Source: UBA1672 sp050633505 (GTDB lineage Bacteria; Pseudomonadota; Alphaproteobacteria; Micavibrionales; Micavibrionaceae). From it: DNA of 64,000 nucleotides. The translations under genes were made by a program, and so were the position numbers. The stretch's first letter is position 1, and each line of letters begins with the position of its first letter. The notes under the pieces were generated by a model. The model saw only the letters and a program-made list of their open reading frames with translations. It was not told the DNA's origin and made no database searches. The DNA lies in contig JBOEGQ010000002.1 in the NCBI GenBank assembly GCA_050633505.1, forward strand, positions 207,803 to 271,802, in the 5' to 3' direction. Positions 16,562 through 25,514 of the stretch are shown here, one piece after another.

Positions 16562-16738
16562 ATGAAGAACTGTTATTTCTACAAACATGTCCTTTTTAAT
16601 GTTACTCATGCACAAGGTGTTAGATTACAAGGTTCGAATACTGCCGAATTTTCAAAGTTATTTATGATCACAGGTAAAATTAAATACAGCACGGATCGTT
16701 TCGATAAGCAGATGGGCACCACAGTAGTAAAGGCTTAA
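16562..16738 (+). CDS. Possible 58-residue small protein (uncertain)
   Basis: An open frame from ATG 16562 to TAA 16736-16738 lies in a 310-base gap. Its translation has balanced composition, starting MKNCYFYKHVLFNVTHAQG and ending with STDRFDKQMGTTVVKA, and reads more like protein than random AT-rich DNA. There is no ribosome site before the ATG, so it could be a remnant of an older gene. A frame this long is expected by chance now and then. No family is recognised. Confidence 0.3.
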   Translation: MKNCYFYKHVLFNVTHAQGVRLQGSNTAEFSKLFMITGKIKYSTDRFDKQMGTTVVKA

Positions 16739-16792
16739 AGCACCCTCCCCTCCAACAAGGATAACAGGAGACATTACATCTCTGACCCAAAT

Positions 16793-17134
16793 CTAAAGCG
16801 TAGAGACCGCATTTTTCAGAAATTGGATAACCTTTTCGGTTTGAACAATATTATTTTCCAGATCTTTAATCTTGTCTTGTATAACCAACCTTCCCTTCTC
16901 CATATCACAGCTGCCCTGCAATGCCTGAAAAATATCCTGCAAATCAGCCACAGACATACCAGCCTCACGCCCCTGATTAATAAAATGCAGTTGTTCCACC
17001 AGATGTTCCGGGTAATTACGATATGAATTTGTCCCACTCTCACTGGGTTCAGAGACAATAAGGGTATTCCGTTCATAAAAACGTATTGTATCCCGACTTA
17101 ACCCTGTTCGCTCTGCTAGTTCTCCAATTTTCAT
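16793..17134 (-). CDS. MerR-family transcriptional regulator
   Basis: A 113-residue regulator. The N-terminal winged helix-turn-helix is complete (MKIGELAERTGLSRDTIRFY, residues 1-20, then SGTNSYRNYPEHLVEQLHFI). Next come AGMSVADLQDIFQALQG and a coiled-coil dimer helix at 80-113 (IKDLENNIVQTEKVIQFLKN). Only one cysteine remains near the effector end (SCDMEKG), so it is not a classic multi-cysteine metal sensor; it resembles CadR/PbrR and SoxR-like short members. I chose the ATG at 17134 with TGAGG upstream. The open frame runs back to 17203 into the shared promoter region. It is divergent from the flavoprotein at 17227 and probably controls it. Confidence 0.85.
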   Translation of the reverse strand: MKIGELAERTGLSRDTIRFYERNTLIVSEPSESGTNSYRNYPEHLVEQLHFINQGREAGMSVADLQDIFQALQGSCDMEKGRLVIQDKIKDLENNIVQTEKVIQFLKNAVSTL

Positions 17135-17153
17135 ACTAACCTCAAAACCATTG

Positions 17154-17185
17154 ACAACAGTCCATTGTTTTTGGTTATCTGTTGT
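17154..17185. promoter_or_regulatory. Inverted repeat between merR and the flavoprotein gene
   Basis: ACAACAG (17154-17160) and CTGTTGT (17179-17185) are perfect 7-bp arms 18 bases apart, in the 92-base divergent gap. MerR proteins bind a dyad inside a long promoter spacer, so this is a candidate operator. A -10-like TATATA follows at about 17191. The promoter boxes are not clear enough to define. Confidence 0.4.
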
Positions 17186-17226
17186 GATATTATATACGTA
17201 CAATATATAGAATAAGGAATCATATC

Positions 17227-18306
17227 ATGCAAAAGCATATTGCAATTGTTGGCGGGGGGCCTCTTGGCGTTGACCTTGCGAAATCACTGGATAATAAGGC
17301 GAAGGTAACACTTATCGAACAACGCAGCCACTTTATCCATACACCCGCCATGATCCGTGCAATTGTTGATCCGACCTTATTGGATCGCGCACTGATCCCC
17401 TATGATAAAACATTAAAGGCCGGGAAAGTTCTGCACGGGCGCGCAGCCAAGATTGATGAATCAGGTGTAACACTGTCTGATGGAACCCACGTCCCTGCAG
17501 ACTTTACCGTCATTGCCACCGGATCATCGTATGCCGCGCCATTTAAGGTCAACGGCGATCATATCGAAGAGTTACGCACAGCGGTACATAACACGCATAA
17601 AATGGTTACATCTGCAAACAGCATTGCCATTATTGGTGCAGGCGCAGTCGGTATTGAGCTTGCCGGAGAAATTGCCACGGCGATGCCGGAGAAAAACATC
17701 ACTCTTGTATCCAAGGCACCTCAGCTTTTACAGGATCTGCCCGAAAAATTTGGAAATCTAATATTAAAAAAGCTTCATAAGCTCGGTGTTGAAACCATTT
17801 TAGGTGAGCGCGCAGAAAACTTAATGCAAACGGACGCTCCATATGAGGGGGAGGTAACTTTATCGAACGGACAAACCATTAATGCCGATGTTATTTTCCC
17901 CGCCATCGGTGCACGCGCCAATGCCACACTTCTTACAGATTTACCCAACGTAGAAACAGGGCATGCAAACCGCGTAAAAGTTGATCCGTGGCTTCGCCCG
18001 TCTTCAGAACTACCCAATGTCTTCGCAGCCGGCGATGTTGCAGAAACCGGAGACCTCATGACCATTGTCGGGATAACACGTCAGCTACCATGGTTGAAAA
18101 AAACATTATTAAGCGTCATAGATGGGCGCCCAGTCACACAAACCGCCCCATACTCCCCATGGAAAAATGCCCCGATTGTCCTGCCTCTGGGTCCGAAGAA
18201 AGGCGGCTCATACATCTTTATGACTGTCGGTGATAAGATAACATCAATGATGAAAGGAAAGGATCTGTTCCTATCCAAACGGAATAAAGCAATGGGCTAT
18301 ACTTAG
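17227..18306 (+). CDS. FAD-dependent NAD(P)H oxidoreductase (AIF/FSP1-like)
   Basis: A 359-residue flavoprotein of the two-dinucleotide-binding-domain class. The N-terminal FAD motif is IAIVGGGPLGVDLAKSL. The NAD(P)H motif is IAIIGAGAVGIELAGEIA (about residues 137-154). The second FAD motif is NVFAAGDVAETGDLM (about 262-276). The order and length match AIF/FSP1-type NADH:quinone reductases rather than thioredoxin reductases, because there is no CxxC. AAGGAAT precedes the ATG. It is divergent from a MerR regulator, which suggests it is induced by a stress or compound. The electron acceptor is unknown. Confidence 0.85.
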   Translation: MQKHIAIVGGGPLGVDLAKSLDNKAKVTLIEQRSHFIHTPAMIRAIVDPTLLDRALIPYDKTLKAGKVLHGRAAKIDESGVTLSDGTHVPADFTVIATGSSYAAPFKVNGDHIEELRTAVHNTHKMVTSANSIAIIGAGAVGIELAGEIATAMPEKNITLVSKAPQLLQDLPEKFGNLILKKLHKLGVETILGERAENLMQTDAPYEGEVTLSNGQTINADVIFPAIGARANATLLTDLPNVETGHANRVKVDPWLRPSSELPNVFAAGDVAETGDLMTIVGITRQLPWLKKTLLSVIDGRPVTQTAPYSPWKNAPIVLPLGPKKGGSYIFMTVGDKITSMMKGKDLFLSKRNKAMGYT

Positions 18307-18338
18307 AACTCTTACTATACCCACCTTGTTAGGTGATA

Positions 18339-19451
18339 TTATGCCGTGGCTGGAATCCCTGTCGCGGCAAGGATATCATCTTCTATCTTTTGCTTAATCT
18401 TTTCCTCTATTTCTTTTTGTTCTTCAGGAGGTAAAGCGGCGAGCTGCTCTTTGGTCAACCCCTCTTTTGCAAGCAAAGCCTCATAATAGCGCTCTTCCGG
18501 TGTCTTACTCATATAGTCAAGAAACCTTTGCTTAGAATCATTGGACGAGGCATCAGCCTCTGTTGAAGCGCCCTCATCTGCCCCGGTGCTGCCACCCACA
18601 TCAATACGATCTGTAAAGTCAGAAAGAATCTCAAACTGCTTTTGCGCAAAGGCATCATGACCGACACCTCTTTGATATTCCTCAACCGTCTTGGATATCA
18701 ATGCGCGCCAGCTTGCCTCGCTTGTACCGAAAATATTGGTGTATTCCGGATCATTCGGCTCATAAAAACCGACAATAGCTCCACTGGCATCCGTTTTGGT
18801 ATTAGCACCAATCATCGCAGGGAAAAATGCCGCCTCTGCCATCATTTTCTCTTCAAACGACAAGTTATCCGTCACTGCCTCCCATGCATCCTTAACAGAT
18901 TGAGGGGCATTAGGAGGGGGGAATTTAAATGCCACTGCCACCCCATTATTCACAAAGCCATCATTATTTGTATCAACCTGATCATGAGGTGGTAAAAGGA
19001 GATTAACCGCCCCTTCTACTGTTTCAACACCTGTGACACCACTGGTTTCGGCCAAACTATGAACACGGCGCAAAACCTCAACATCATCAGAAGATAGTGA
19101 TTTTATATAGGATAAAGGATCGTTATATGCCCCATTATTTGCAGCTTCCTGAATAATGCCTGCAAAACGCCCTCTGTCTTGATCAGAAACACCCCGTACA
19201 TTCATAAGGCGTGTATCTTTATCATCAAAAACCTGCCCTGTTTCCTGCAAACGTAATAAGACACTATTCATCGCATCAGAGATACGTGATGCGGCAAAAC
19301 CTGCCCCTTTCCCGTTAGAGGCAGAAACATTTTCCACCTTCGCACCATTCTGCCCATCTGTATGTGATACAAAATTCTGCACATGTGCCACCTCACCTGT
19401 CTTGATTTGCCGTGAAAGAGACGGGTTCGCACCAATAGTATCTATATTCAT
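18339..19451 (-). CDS. Unknown 370-residue protein with an EF-hand-like loop
   Basis: I do not recognise the family. It has no signal peptide and no membrane segment. The first 60 residues are Ser/Gly/Asn-rich and probably unstructured. Residues 130-160 hold HDQVDTNNDGFVNNGV, a DxNxDG loop with calcium-binding spacing but no acidic residue at position 12. Residues 190-280 are helical (FEEKMMAEAAFFPAMIG; ISKTVEEYQRGVGHDAF). The C terminus has a Lys/Glu coiled-coil (LPPEEQKEIEEKIKQKIEDD). AGGAACTTCTT precedes the ATG, so translation is likely. It converges with the flavoprotein gene, 32 bases away. Its role is not known. Confidence 0.7.
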   Translation of the reverse strand: MNIDTIGANPSLSRQIKTGEVAHVQNFVSHTDGQNGAKVENVSASNGKGAGFAASRISDAMNSVLLRLQETGQVFDDKDTRLMNVRGVSDQDRGRFAGIIQEAANNGAYNDPLSYIKSLSSDDVEVLRRVHSLAETSGVTGVETVEGAVNLLLPPHDQVDTNNDGFVNNGVAVAFKFPPPNAPQSVKDAWEAVTDNLSFEEKMMAEAAFFPAMIGANTKTDASGAIVGFYEPNDPEYTNIFGTSEASWRALISKTVEEYQRGVGHDAFAQKQFEILSDFTDRIDVGGSTGADEGASTEADASSNDSKQRFLDYMSKTPEERYYEALLAKEGLTKEQLAALPPEEQKEIEEKIKQKIEDDILAATGIPATA

Positions 19452-19592
19452 AAGAAGTTCCTGCGTTCATATACCACTTATGAGATATGCAAAAACCGTG
19501 CCTACATCGATAGATATATAAAGATTAGCTTCACCCAGAACACCGCATTTGTTATCGTCCTTACATATTAATTTTTTGTAGAAGATACGATA

Positions 19593-20552
19593 ATGAAACA
19601 ACGATTCTTATATTCCCTCACAATTCTTATTCTGATGATTTCAGTGCCTCAACTGTGCTTGGCACAAGATGCAGTATGGCCATCCAAAACAACGTATAAA
19701 CATCAGGATGTTAACGGCCATAAAATCTTCTACCGGGAGGCCGGTGACCCTGCAAAAACAACCATTATACTTTTACATGGCTATCCGTCTTCATCTCACA
19801 CTTATCGTGAGCTTATCCCTCTTCTTTCCGGTCGGTATCATGTTATTGCGCCAGACAATCTTGGATCAGGCTATAGCGACAAGCCAAACCCAGAAACGAC
19901 CGAATATAACTTTGATCTTCTGGCAGAGCACATTATCGGTTTGATTGAGGCACTGGACATAGAGACATATGTAATTTACATGCAAGATTTCGGTGCGCCT
20001 GTCGGTTATCGCGTGATGATGCACGACCCATCTAAGGTAAAAGCCATTATCGCACAAAATGCCAATGCCTATCTGGAAGGCATACCACAGGCAAAACAGA
20101 ACTTCTTCAATAATGCCCAGCTTGATAAATCACCTGAAAACATTGCAAAGCTTTTTGCCTTTACAAGTTTTGACGCCGTAAAACACAAACAATATTTACG
20201 CGATGTGAAAGGTAAGGAACAAACGATGAGTCCCGACAGTTGGACGCATGACAGTCACTTTCTTCAAACAGAATTGGAGCGCAACATTCAGGTTGCCTTA
20301 TTTCAGGATTATAAAACAAATCTGGATTCTTACCCAACATGGCAAGCATTCCTAAGACAGAATCAGCTCCCAACTCTTTTGGTATGGGGAAAACATGACC
20401 CTGTTTTTATGGCCTCAGGTGCAAAAGCCTATCTCAATGATTTACCAAAGGCCGAATTACACCTGTTAGATGCAGGACATTTCGCAGCGGAAGAAAAACC
20501 CGTCGAAATTGCAAAGCATATAACCTTATTCTTAGATAAGCATTTCCAATAG
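19593..20552 (+). CDS. Exported alpha/beta hydrolase with an Asp nucleophile
   Basis: A 319-residue alpha/beta hydrolase with a signal peptide (residues 1-25, LYSLTILILMISVPQLCLAQ). The oxyanion region is LLHGYPSSSHTYRELIP. The nucleophile elbow reads YMQDFGAPVGYRV, with Asp rather than Ser, as in haloalkane/fluoroacetate dehalogenases and epoxide hydrolases. The histidine is in LLDAGHFAAEEKP and a catalytic acid is in WGKHDPVF. So the enzyme likely forms an ester with Asp and hydrolyses halides or epoxides in the periplasm, though close relatives with other activity exist. The substrate is unknown. It is a lone gene divergent from the 18339-19451 gene. Confidence 0.85.
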   Translation: MKQRFLYSLTILILMISVPQLCLAQDAVWPSKTTYKHQDVNGHKIFYREAGDPAKTTIILLHGYPSSSHTYRELIPLLSGRYHVIAPDNLGSGYSDKPNPETTEYNFDLLAEHIIGLIEALDIETYVIYMQDFGAPVGYRVMMHDPSKVKAIIAQNANAYLEGIPQAKQNFFNNAQLDKSPENIAKLFAFTSFDAVKHKQYLRDVKGKEQTMSPDSWTHDSHFLQTELERNIQVALFQDYKTNLDSYPTWQAFLRQNQLPTLLVWGKHDPVFMASGAKAYLNDLPKAELHLLDAGHFAAEEKPVEIAKHITLFLDKHFQ

Positions 20553-20613
20553 AATTACACATGAAAAAATGCAACATCTATTTGGTTATCTAAAAGCGTG
20601 CATTTAATGTCGT

Positions 20614-21105
20614 TTAAGAGCAATCTTTTGTAAGGCGAAACTTCATAAAAACCTCACCATCAATGTTAACCTGACCATCATTGACAAACCCCAAACGTTT
20701 TATAGCTTTTGAGTTTTTTCGCGTTGGTGGGAGCAAAACCGTTATCGAATTAAGGTTCATTTGATTAAATGCCTGATTTTTTATTTTATTGAATACCCTT
20801 CGTCCCCACCCCCAAAAGTCAGGATGAAGAATCAAAGCAAAATCAGCGTCCCCATGCTCAAACTGTAACCCTCCCCAGCCCGCAAATTTATCTTTAATAA
20901 GAAAAGCCCAAGGACCAAATCCATGCTTATCCCAAAGCTGTTTTTTTGCGTTCAAAAAAGACTGGCAATCTTCGATCGAGAACTCTCCGGCGAGCAAGGG
21001 CAACTGCCTGCCGACCATTTCATTATTCATCAGACTGATGATTTGCTCCTCTTGTATTTCCGAAAGATGAACAAATTTAATTTCATCCATTAAATAATCT
21101 TTCAT
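20614..21105 (-). CDS. GNAT-family N-acetyltransferase
   Basis: A 163-residue protein of GNAT character. It has the pattern of the RimJ/RimL-like branch: an N-terminal acceptor part, a middle strand with FGPWAFLIKDKFAGWGGLQF, the region ADFALILHPDFWGWGRRVFN before the acetyl-CoA loop, and a late MNLNSITVLLPPTRKNSKAI KRLGF stretch with the Asn-Xaa-x-Ser-x-x-x-x-x-x-x-x-G motif of GNAT relatives. The classical RxxGxG/A phosphate loop is degenerate (WGWGRRVFN), so activity is likely but not certain. The ATG at 21105 has a weak ribosome site; an alternative start at 21090 is possible. The substrate is unknown. Confidence 0.7.
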   Translation of the reverse strand: MKDYLMDEIKFVHLSEIQEEQIISLMNNEMVGRQLPLLAGEFSIEDCQSFLNAKKQLWDKHGFGPWAFLIKDKFAGWGGLQFEHGDADFALILHPDFWGWGRRVFNKIKNQAFNQMNLNSITVLLPPTRKNSKAIKRLGFVNDGQVNIDGEVFMKFRLTKDCS

Positions 21106-21360
21106 TCAATCACTTTTCATTACACAGATAAAAATCTGAATGTTAAATAATATCAGATAATTGTCACCTGATTACGGTTTAGCAAACAAGAACAAACCCT
21201 ACACGCAAACCCGCATAAACACCAGTTCTCTCGATCGCAGAGTAGTGACTCAGTTTTATTTTTAGAGGAACAGAGAACATGCGAAAAATCCTAGTCCCAG
21301 TATTCCTGAAATTTCTTCAAGTTAATCGAAGGGTGGAGAAACTTTACGTTTAGGGAGAAA

Positions 21361-21436
21361 TGGTGATCGCTGAGAGATTCGAACTCTCGACCTACTGATT
21401 AAAAGTCAGTTGCTCTACCGGCTGAGCTAAGCGATC
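21361..21436 (-). tRNA. tRNA-Lys (anticodon TTT)
   Basis: On the minus strand the 76-base gene folds as a full cloverleaf. The acceptor is GATCGCT with AGCGATC, the D arm TAGCTCAGCCGGTAGAGCA, and the anticodon stem/loop CTGAC TTTTAAT CAG. The T arm GAGAGTTCGAATCTCTC and an encoded A-CCA end follow. The anticodon TTT reads AAA/AAG lysine. It is a single gene with no neighbouring tRNA. Confidence 0.95.
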
Positions 21437-21523
21437 TTACCATAGACCAACGGCTATTGCCGTTTCGGATTGCTGCACAATATGGATTTCATACCGTCAC
21501 GTCAAGCATTTCTATAAATTTTT

Positions 21524-22030
21524 TTAGATCGTTTTGGCTTTCAATTTTTCAGCTACTTGTGGGGTCACGAATTCTTCAATATTTCCGCCTAAAGATGCGA
21601 TTTCTTTTACAAAGGAAGAAGACACAAATTGCCATTTATCTGCCGCCATTAAAAAGACAGTCTCAATCTCCGGATCCAGTTTTGCATTCATACCTGTCAT
21701 TTGAAATTCATATTCAAAATCAGATACGGCCCGCAACCCTCTGAAGATACAGGATGCATCAACCTCACGTGCAAAGTGCACCAAAAGCTTGTCAAAGCTC
21801 CGCACTTCTATGTCACATCCCTTCTCCGGCATATTTTCAAGATCCGCACGTAACATCTGCACACGCTCCTCGGTTGAGAAAAGCGGCCCTTTACGTTTGC
21901 TATCCGCAACAGCGATAATAAGACGGTCTACCATACGGCTTGCACGGCGAATTAGATGAAGATGTCCCTTCGTAACCGGATCAAAGGATCCCGGATATAC
22001 GCCTGTAATAAACTTTGCATCAGAAACCAT
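21524..22030 (-). CDS. coaD: Phosphopantetheine adenylyltransferase CoaD
   Basis: A 168-residue enzyme that transfers AMP from ATP to 4'-phosphopantetheine, the fourth step of coenzyme A synthesis. The nucleotidyltransferase signature TGVYPGSFDPVTKGHLHLI (residues 9-27) gives the T/HxGH ATP site. Other family residues follow: RKGPLFSTEERVQML, FRGLRAVSDFEYE with the conserved RGLR, and FVSSSFVKEIASLGG with the ISSSxxKE motif. Length is standard. It lies 14 bases after gyrA on the same strand, a common alphaproteobacterial arrangement. Confidence 0.96.
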   Translation of the reverse strand: MVSDAKFITGVYPGSFDPVTKGHLHLIRRASRMVDRLIIAVADSKRKGPLFSTEERVQMLRADLENMPEKGCDIEVRSFDKLLVHFAREVDASCIFRGLRAVSDFEYEFQMTGMNAKLDPEIETVFLMAADKWQFVSSSFVKEIASLGGNIEEFVTPQVAEKLKAKTI

Positions 22031-22044
22031 CGATTTATCTCCGG

Positions 22045-24840
22045 CTATTCTTCACCCTGCGGCGCGTCATCAGAGGCACCATCAGAACCTTCGGATGCAG
22101 GTGTATCTCCTTCACCCTCATTATCGAGAGCTTCATCAGATAAAGAATCACCATTTTCATCTTCGTCATCCTGAACAAGCCAAGCGACAGAAACAACATT
22201 CTCGTCCTTGCCAACCTTAAAGATGGTAACACCCTGCGCACTTCGTCCTGTTGTACGTACATTACCAACCGGCGTACGAATCAGTTGTCCGCCATCAGTT
22301 ACCAACATAATTTGGTGATTATCCGTCACAGGGAATGTTGCAACGACCTCGCCACCATTCTTTTTGGTCAGCGCCATATTCGCAACACCCATCCCACCAC
22401 GACCGGAAATACGGTATTCATAGGCAGAGGTTCGCTTTCCGAATCCCTTATTGGAAACAGTCAAAAGAACTTGTTCCTTCTCAAGCATTTCCTGGAAACG
22501 TTCCGGTGATAATTCATGGTCCGTTTCTTCGACATCCATGCCTTCCACATCATCACCGATCATCTGCCCGGCCATTTTTAGATAAGCATTACGCTCATCT
22601 GCCGTAACATCCACATGCGTCAGAATGGACATCGAGATGACTTCATCATCTTTATCCTTCATTTTGACACCACGTACCCCTGTCGACGTTCGACCGGCAA
22701 AAACACGGATATCTGTCACAGGGAATCTGATCGCTTTACCCATACGCGTTGCAAGTAATACATCTTCATCATCTTTACAGATCGCAACAGAAACAAGACT
22801 TTCATCATCACCAAGCTTCATCGCAATCAGACCATTCGCACGAATGTTCTTGAAATCAGACAATTTGTTACGACGTACAGAGCCATGAGATGTTGCAAAC
22901 ATAATGTCCAGATCATCCCAGATCTCTTCATTTTCCGGCATCCGCATGTAAACATTTACATTTTCATCTTTTTCCAAAGGCAACAAATTCACCAAGGCCT
23001 TTCCGCGGCTTTGCGGTGTTGCCAACGGCAATTGATAGACCTTCAAGCGATGCACGATACCACGGCTTGTAAAGAATAAAATTGGTGTATGTGTCGAAGC
23101 AACAAAGAGATCGGAAATGAAATCTTCATCCTTCATCGACATACCAGACCGCCCTTTTCCACCGCGACGCTGTGCGCGGTAGGTATCAAGCGGTACACGT
23201 TTCACATATCCGCCATGCGTGATCGTAACAACCATATCTTCGCGCTGGATCAAGTCTTCCAGATCCATTTCAAACTCTGCATCAACAAGTTCAGTACGGC
23301 GTGGTGTGTTAAAGCGATCTTTAACATCGTGAAGCTCTTCAACAAGAACTTCCAACAATCTCTCACGAGAGCTTAATATCAAAAGGAGTTCAGCAATAAG
23401 ATTTGTGATTTCCTTAAGTTCATCACTGATTTTCCCACGCTCAAGCCCGGTTAGTTTATGCAAGCGTAAGTCAAGAATCGCCTTGGCCTGCACCTCAGAC
23501 ATTTGATAGGTATCATCCTCAGCAACGCAATGCTCAGGGTCTGCGATAAGGTCAATTAATGGCCCCACATCATGAACTGGCCAACGTTTGGCCAATAACC
23601 CCTCGCGTGCAACAGCAGGATTCGGAGCATTACGAATCAACGCAATAATTTCATCAATATTGGCCACAGCTACAGCCAATCCGGCCAAAGTGTGCGCACG
23701 GTCTCGCGCTTTACCAAGTTCATAAATCGTACGGCGTGTAATAACCTCTTCACGGAACTTAACAAATGCTTTAACCATATCACGCAGAATCATGATTTGT
23801 GGCTTACCATTATGCAGTGCCACCATGTTGCATGAGAAGTTTGTCTGAAGCGCTGTGTACTTAAAGAGTTGATTTAAAACAACGTCAGCATTCGCACCAA
23901 CCTTCAATTCAACAACAACACGAACCCCATCCCGGTCAGATTCATCACGGATCTCCGCAATATCTTCAACGATTTTTTCACGTGCCACTTCACCAAGACG
24001 TTCAAGCAATCGTCCCTTATTAACCTGATACGGAACCTCATGAACGATAATGGCCTCACGTCGTCCCATCTCTTCATAAGAGGTCTTCGCACGCATTTTC
24101 ACAGATCCGTTACCTGTGTGGTAGGCTGAATTAATACCAACCTTACCAAGGATTTGCCCACCAGTCGGGAAATCAGGCCCGGGAATAATTTGAATCAACT
24201 CTTCGGTCGTGATATCCGGATTATCAACAAATGCACAACACGCATCAATAACCTCTCCCAGATTATGTGGTGGAATATTCGTTGCCATACCAACCGCGAT
24301 CCCACCTGCCCCATTCACCAACAAGTTCGGGATACGGGACGGAAGAACTGTCGGTTCTTTCTCACTCTCATCATAGTTAGCTTGGAAGTCGACTGTTTCT
24401 TTATCGTAATCTTCTAAAACAGATTCCGCGGCCTTTTCAAGACGTGCTTCCGTATAACGCATTGCCGCCGGACTATCACCATCCATAGATCCGAAGTTAC
24501 CCTGACCATCAACAAGCGGAAGCCTCAGTGACCAAGGTTGTGCCATACGAACAAGTGAGTCATAGATAGCCTGATCACCATGCGGGTGATATTTACCCAT
24601 CACATCCCCAACAACGCGCGCAGATTTTTTATACGATTTATCAGAGGTATAGCCCCCAACTTTCATCGCATAGAGAATGCGGCGGTGAACTGGTTTCAAC
24701 CCATCGCGCACATCCGGCAATGCCCGCGAGACAATAACGCTCATCGCATAGTCGAGGTAAGACTGCTTCATCTCCTCTTCAAGCGAAATACTTGGGGTAA
24801 TTTCAGATGAATCTTCCGGGGTCAGGTTATCGTCACTCAT
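22045..24840 (-). CDS. gyrA: DNA gyrase subunit A
   Basis: A 931-residue type IIA topoisomerase subunit that cuts and rejoins DNA. The N-terminal winged-helix and tower region has MGKYHPHGDQAIYDSL (residues 81-96) and the catalytic-tyrosine motif AAMRYTEARL. The gyrase-specific GyrA box is intact (AQRRGGKGRSGM), so this is GyrA rather than ParC. A beta-pinwheel domain follows. The C terminus is very acidic (many Asp, Glu, Ser). At the position equal to E. coli Ser83 this protein has Gln90; Asp87 is kept (Asp94). coaD follows at 14 bases. Confidence 0.97.
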   Translation of the reverse strand: MSDDNLTPEDSSEITPSISLEEEMKQSYLDYAMSVIVSRALPDVRDGLKPVHRRILYAMKVGGYTSDKSYKKSARVVGDVMGKYHPHGDQAIYDSLVRMAQPWSLRLPLVDGQGNFGSMDGDSPAAMRYTEARLEKAAESVLEDYDKETVDFQANYDESEKEPTVLPSRIPNLLVNGAGGIAVGMATNIPPHNLGEVIDACCAFVDNPDITTEELIQIIPGPDFPTGGQILGKVGINSAYHTGNGSVKMRAKTSYEEMGRREAIIVHEVPYQVNKGRLLERLGEVAREKIVEDIAEIRDESDRDGVRVVVELKVGANADVVLNQLFKYTALQTNFSCNMVALHNGKPQIMILRDMVKAFVKFREEVITRRTIYELGKARDRAHTLAGLAVAVANIDEIIALIRNAPNPAVAREGLLAKRWPVHDVGPLIDLIADPEHCVAEDDTYQMSEVQAKAILDLRLHKLTGLERGKISDELKEITNLIAELLLILSSRERLLEVLVEELHDVKDRFNTPRRTELVDAEFEMDLEDLIQREDMVVTITHGGYVKRVPLDTYRAQRRGGKGRSGMSMKDEDFISDLFVASTHTPILFFTSRGIVHRLKVYQLPLATPQSRGKALVNLLPLEKDENVNVYMRMPENEEIWDDLDIMFATSHGSVRRNKLSDFKNIRANGLIAMKLGDDESLVSVAICKDDEDVLLATRMGKAIRFPVTDIRVFAGRTSTGVRGVKMKDKDDEVISMSILTHVDVTADERNAYLKMAGQMIGDDVEGMDVEETDHELSPERFQEMLEKEQVLLTVSNKGFGKRTSAYEYRISGRGGMGVANMALTKKNGGEVVATFPVTDNHQIMLVTDGGQLIRTPVGNVRTTGRSAQGVTIFKVGKDENVVSVAWLVQDDEDENGDSLSDEALDNEGEGDTPASEGSDGASDDAPQGEE

Positions 24841-24892
24841 ATATTCACATCTTTAGTTATTAAATCAGATTTACGCCTTTTGCGCAGGCATT

Positions 24893-25456
24893 CTATTGCC
24901 CTGTTCGAATACGCATCATTGCCTTATCAATCATACGAACAATTTCAGGCTGCACCTCCGAGGCCCAAAACAACGTCTTTTTTGTTGCTGTGATTGCCTC
25001 AGGTTTTGAATAGTACTCTTCCATCGATGTTAACTCAACAAGCGTATAAGTACGCACCATCGCATCGACAGATATTTTTTCAATTGCATTATAATTCAAA
25101 ACAGATCTCATCGCATTGACAAAATTGTCACGATCTTTTGCAGGAAGACTAAGCGATGCTTTCCTCACGGCAGAATCGACTTGTACGCGTGTCGGGCGAA
25201 TCTGATGAATTTTTTTCGCAAGTTCAAGCTTCTGAGCCAGTGTTTTTTCATCATTCAGCTCTGCAATCGCAATATCAATGCTTTGCTCAATCTCGTCCTT
25301 TTGGACTTCTTTCTGTTTTTTTTCATCTTGCACACGCTGTCCGACTAGATCATCTACGTTAATTGGGCTTCCTTCTTGCGCATAGACAATTGGTGCCGCC
25401 ATTAACCCGATGAAGGCGATACCAACAATAACAGGCTTCTTATTAAAAAAAATCAT
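24893..25456 (-). CDS. Exported DUF2059-type protein
   Basis: A 187-residue periplasmic protein with a signal peptide (residues 1-26, PVIVGIAFIGLMAAPIVYAQ). It is strongly helical and carries the DUF2059 region: repeated helices with LAQKLELAKKIHQIRPTR and the motif YTLVELTSMEEYYSKPEA near residue 140, then the final VQPEIVRMIDKAMMRI. DUF2059 proteins are widespread in alphaproteobacteria and have no known function. It lies 53 bases before gyrA and 59 bases after ssb on the same strand, so it may be in their unit. No catalytic residues are visible. Confidence 0.8.
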   Translation of the reverse strand: MIFFNKKPVIVGIAFIGLMAAPIVYAQEGSPINVDDLVGQRVQDEKKQKEVQKDEIEQSIDIAIAELNDEKTLAQKLELAKKIHQIRPTRVQVDSAVRKASLSLPAKDRDNFVNAMRSVLNYNAIEKISVDAMVRTYTLVELTSMEEYYSKPEAITATKKTLFWASEVQPEIVRMIDKAMMRIRTGQ

Positions 25457-25514
25457 CTACTCACGATCCTTATCTCAATTTACTCAAACAATCTTCATCC
25501 CGATCCGATGCGGG

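Noticed and set aside
21279..21353. A 24-codon frame after AGAGGAAC, upstream of tRNA-Lys
   Set aside because: The ribosome site looks fair but the frame is very short and has no supporting context; chance is likely.
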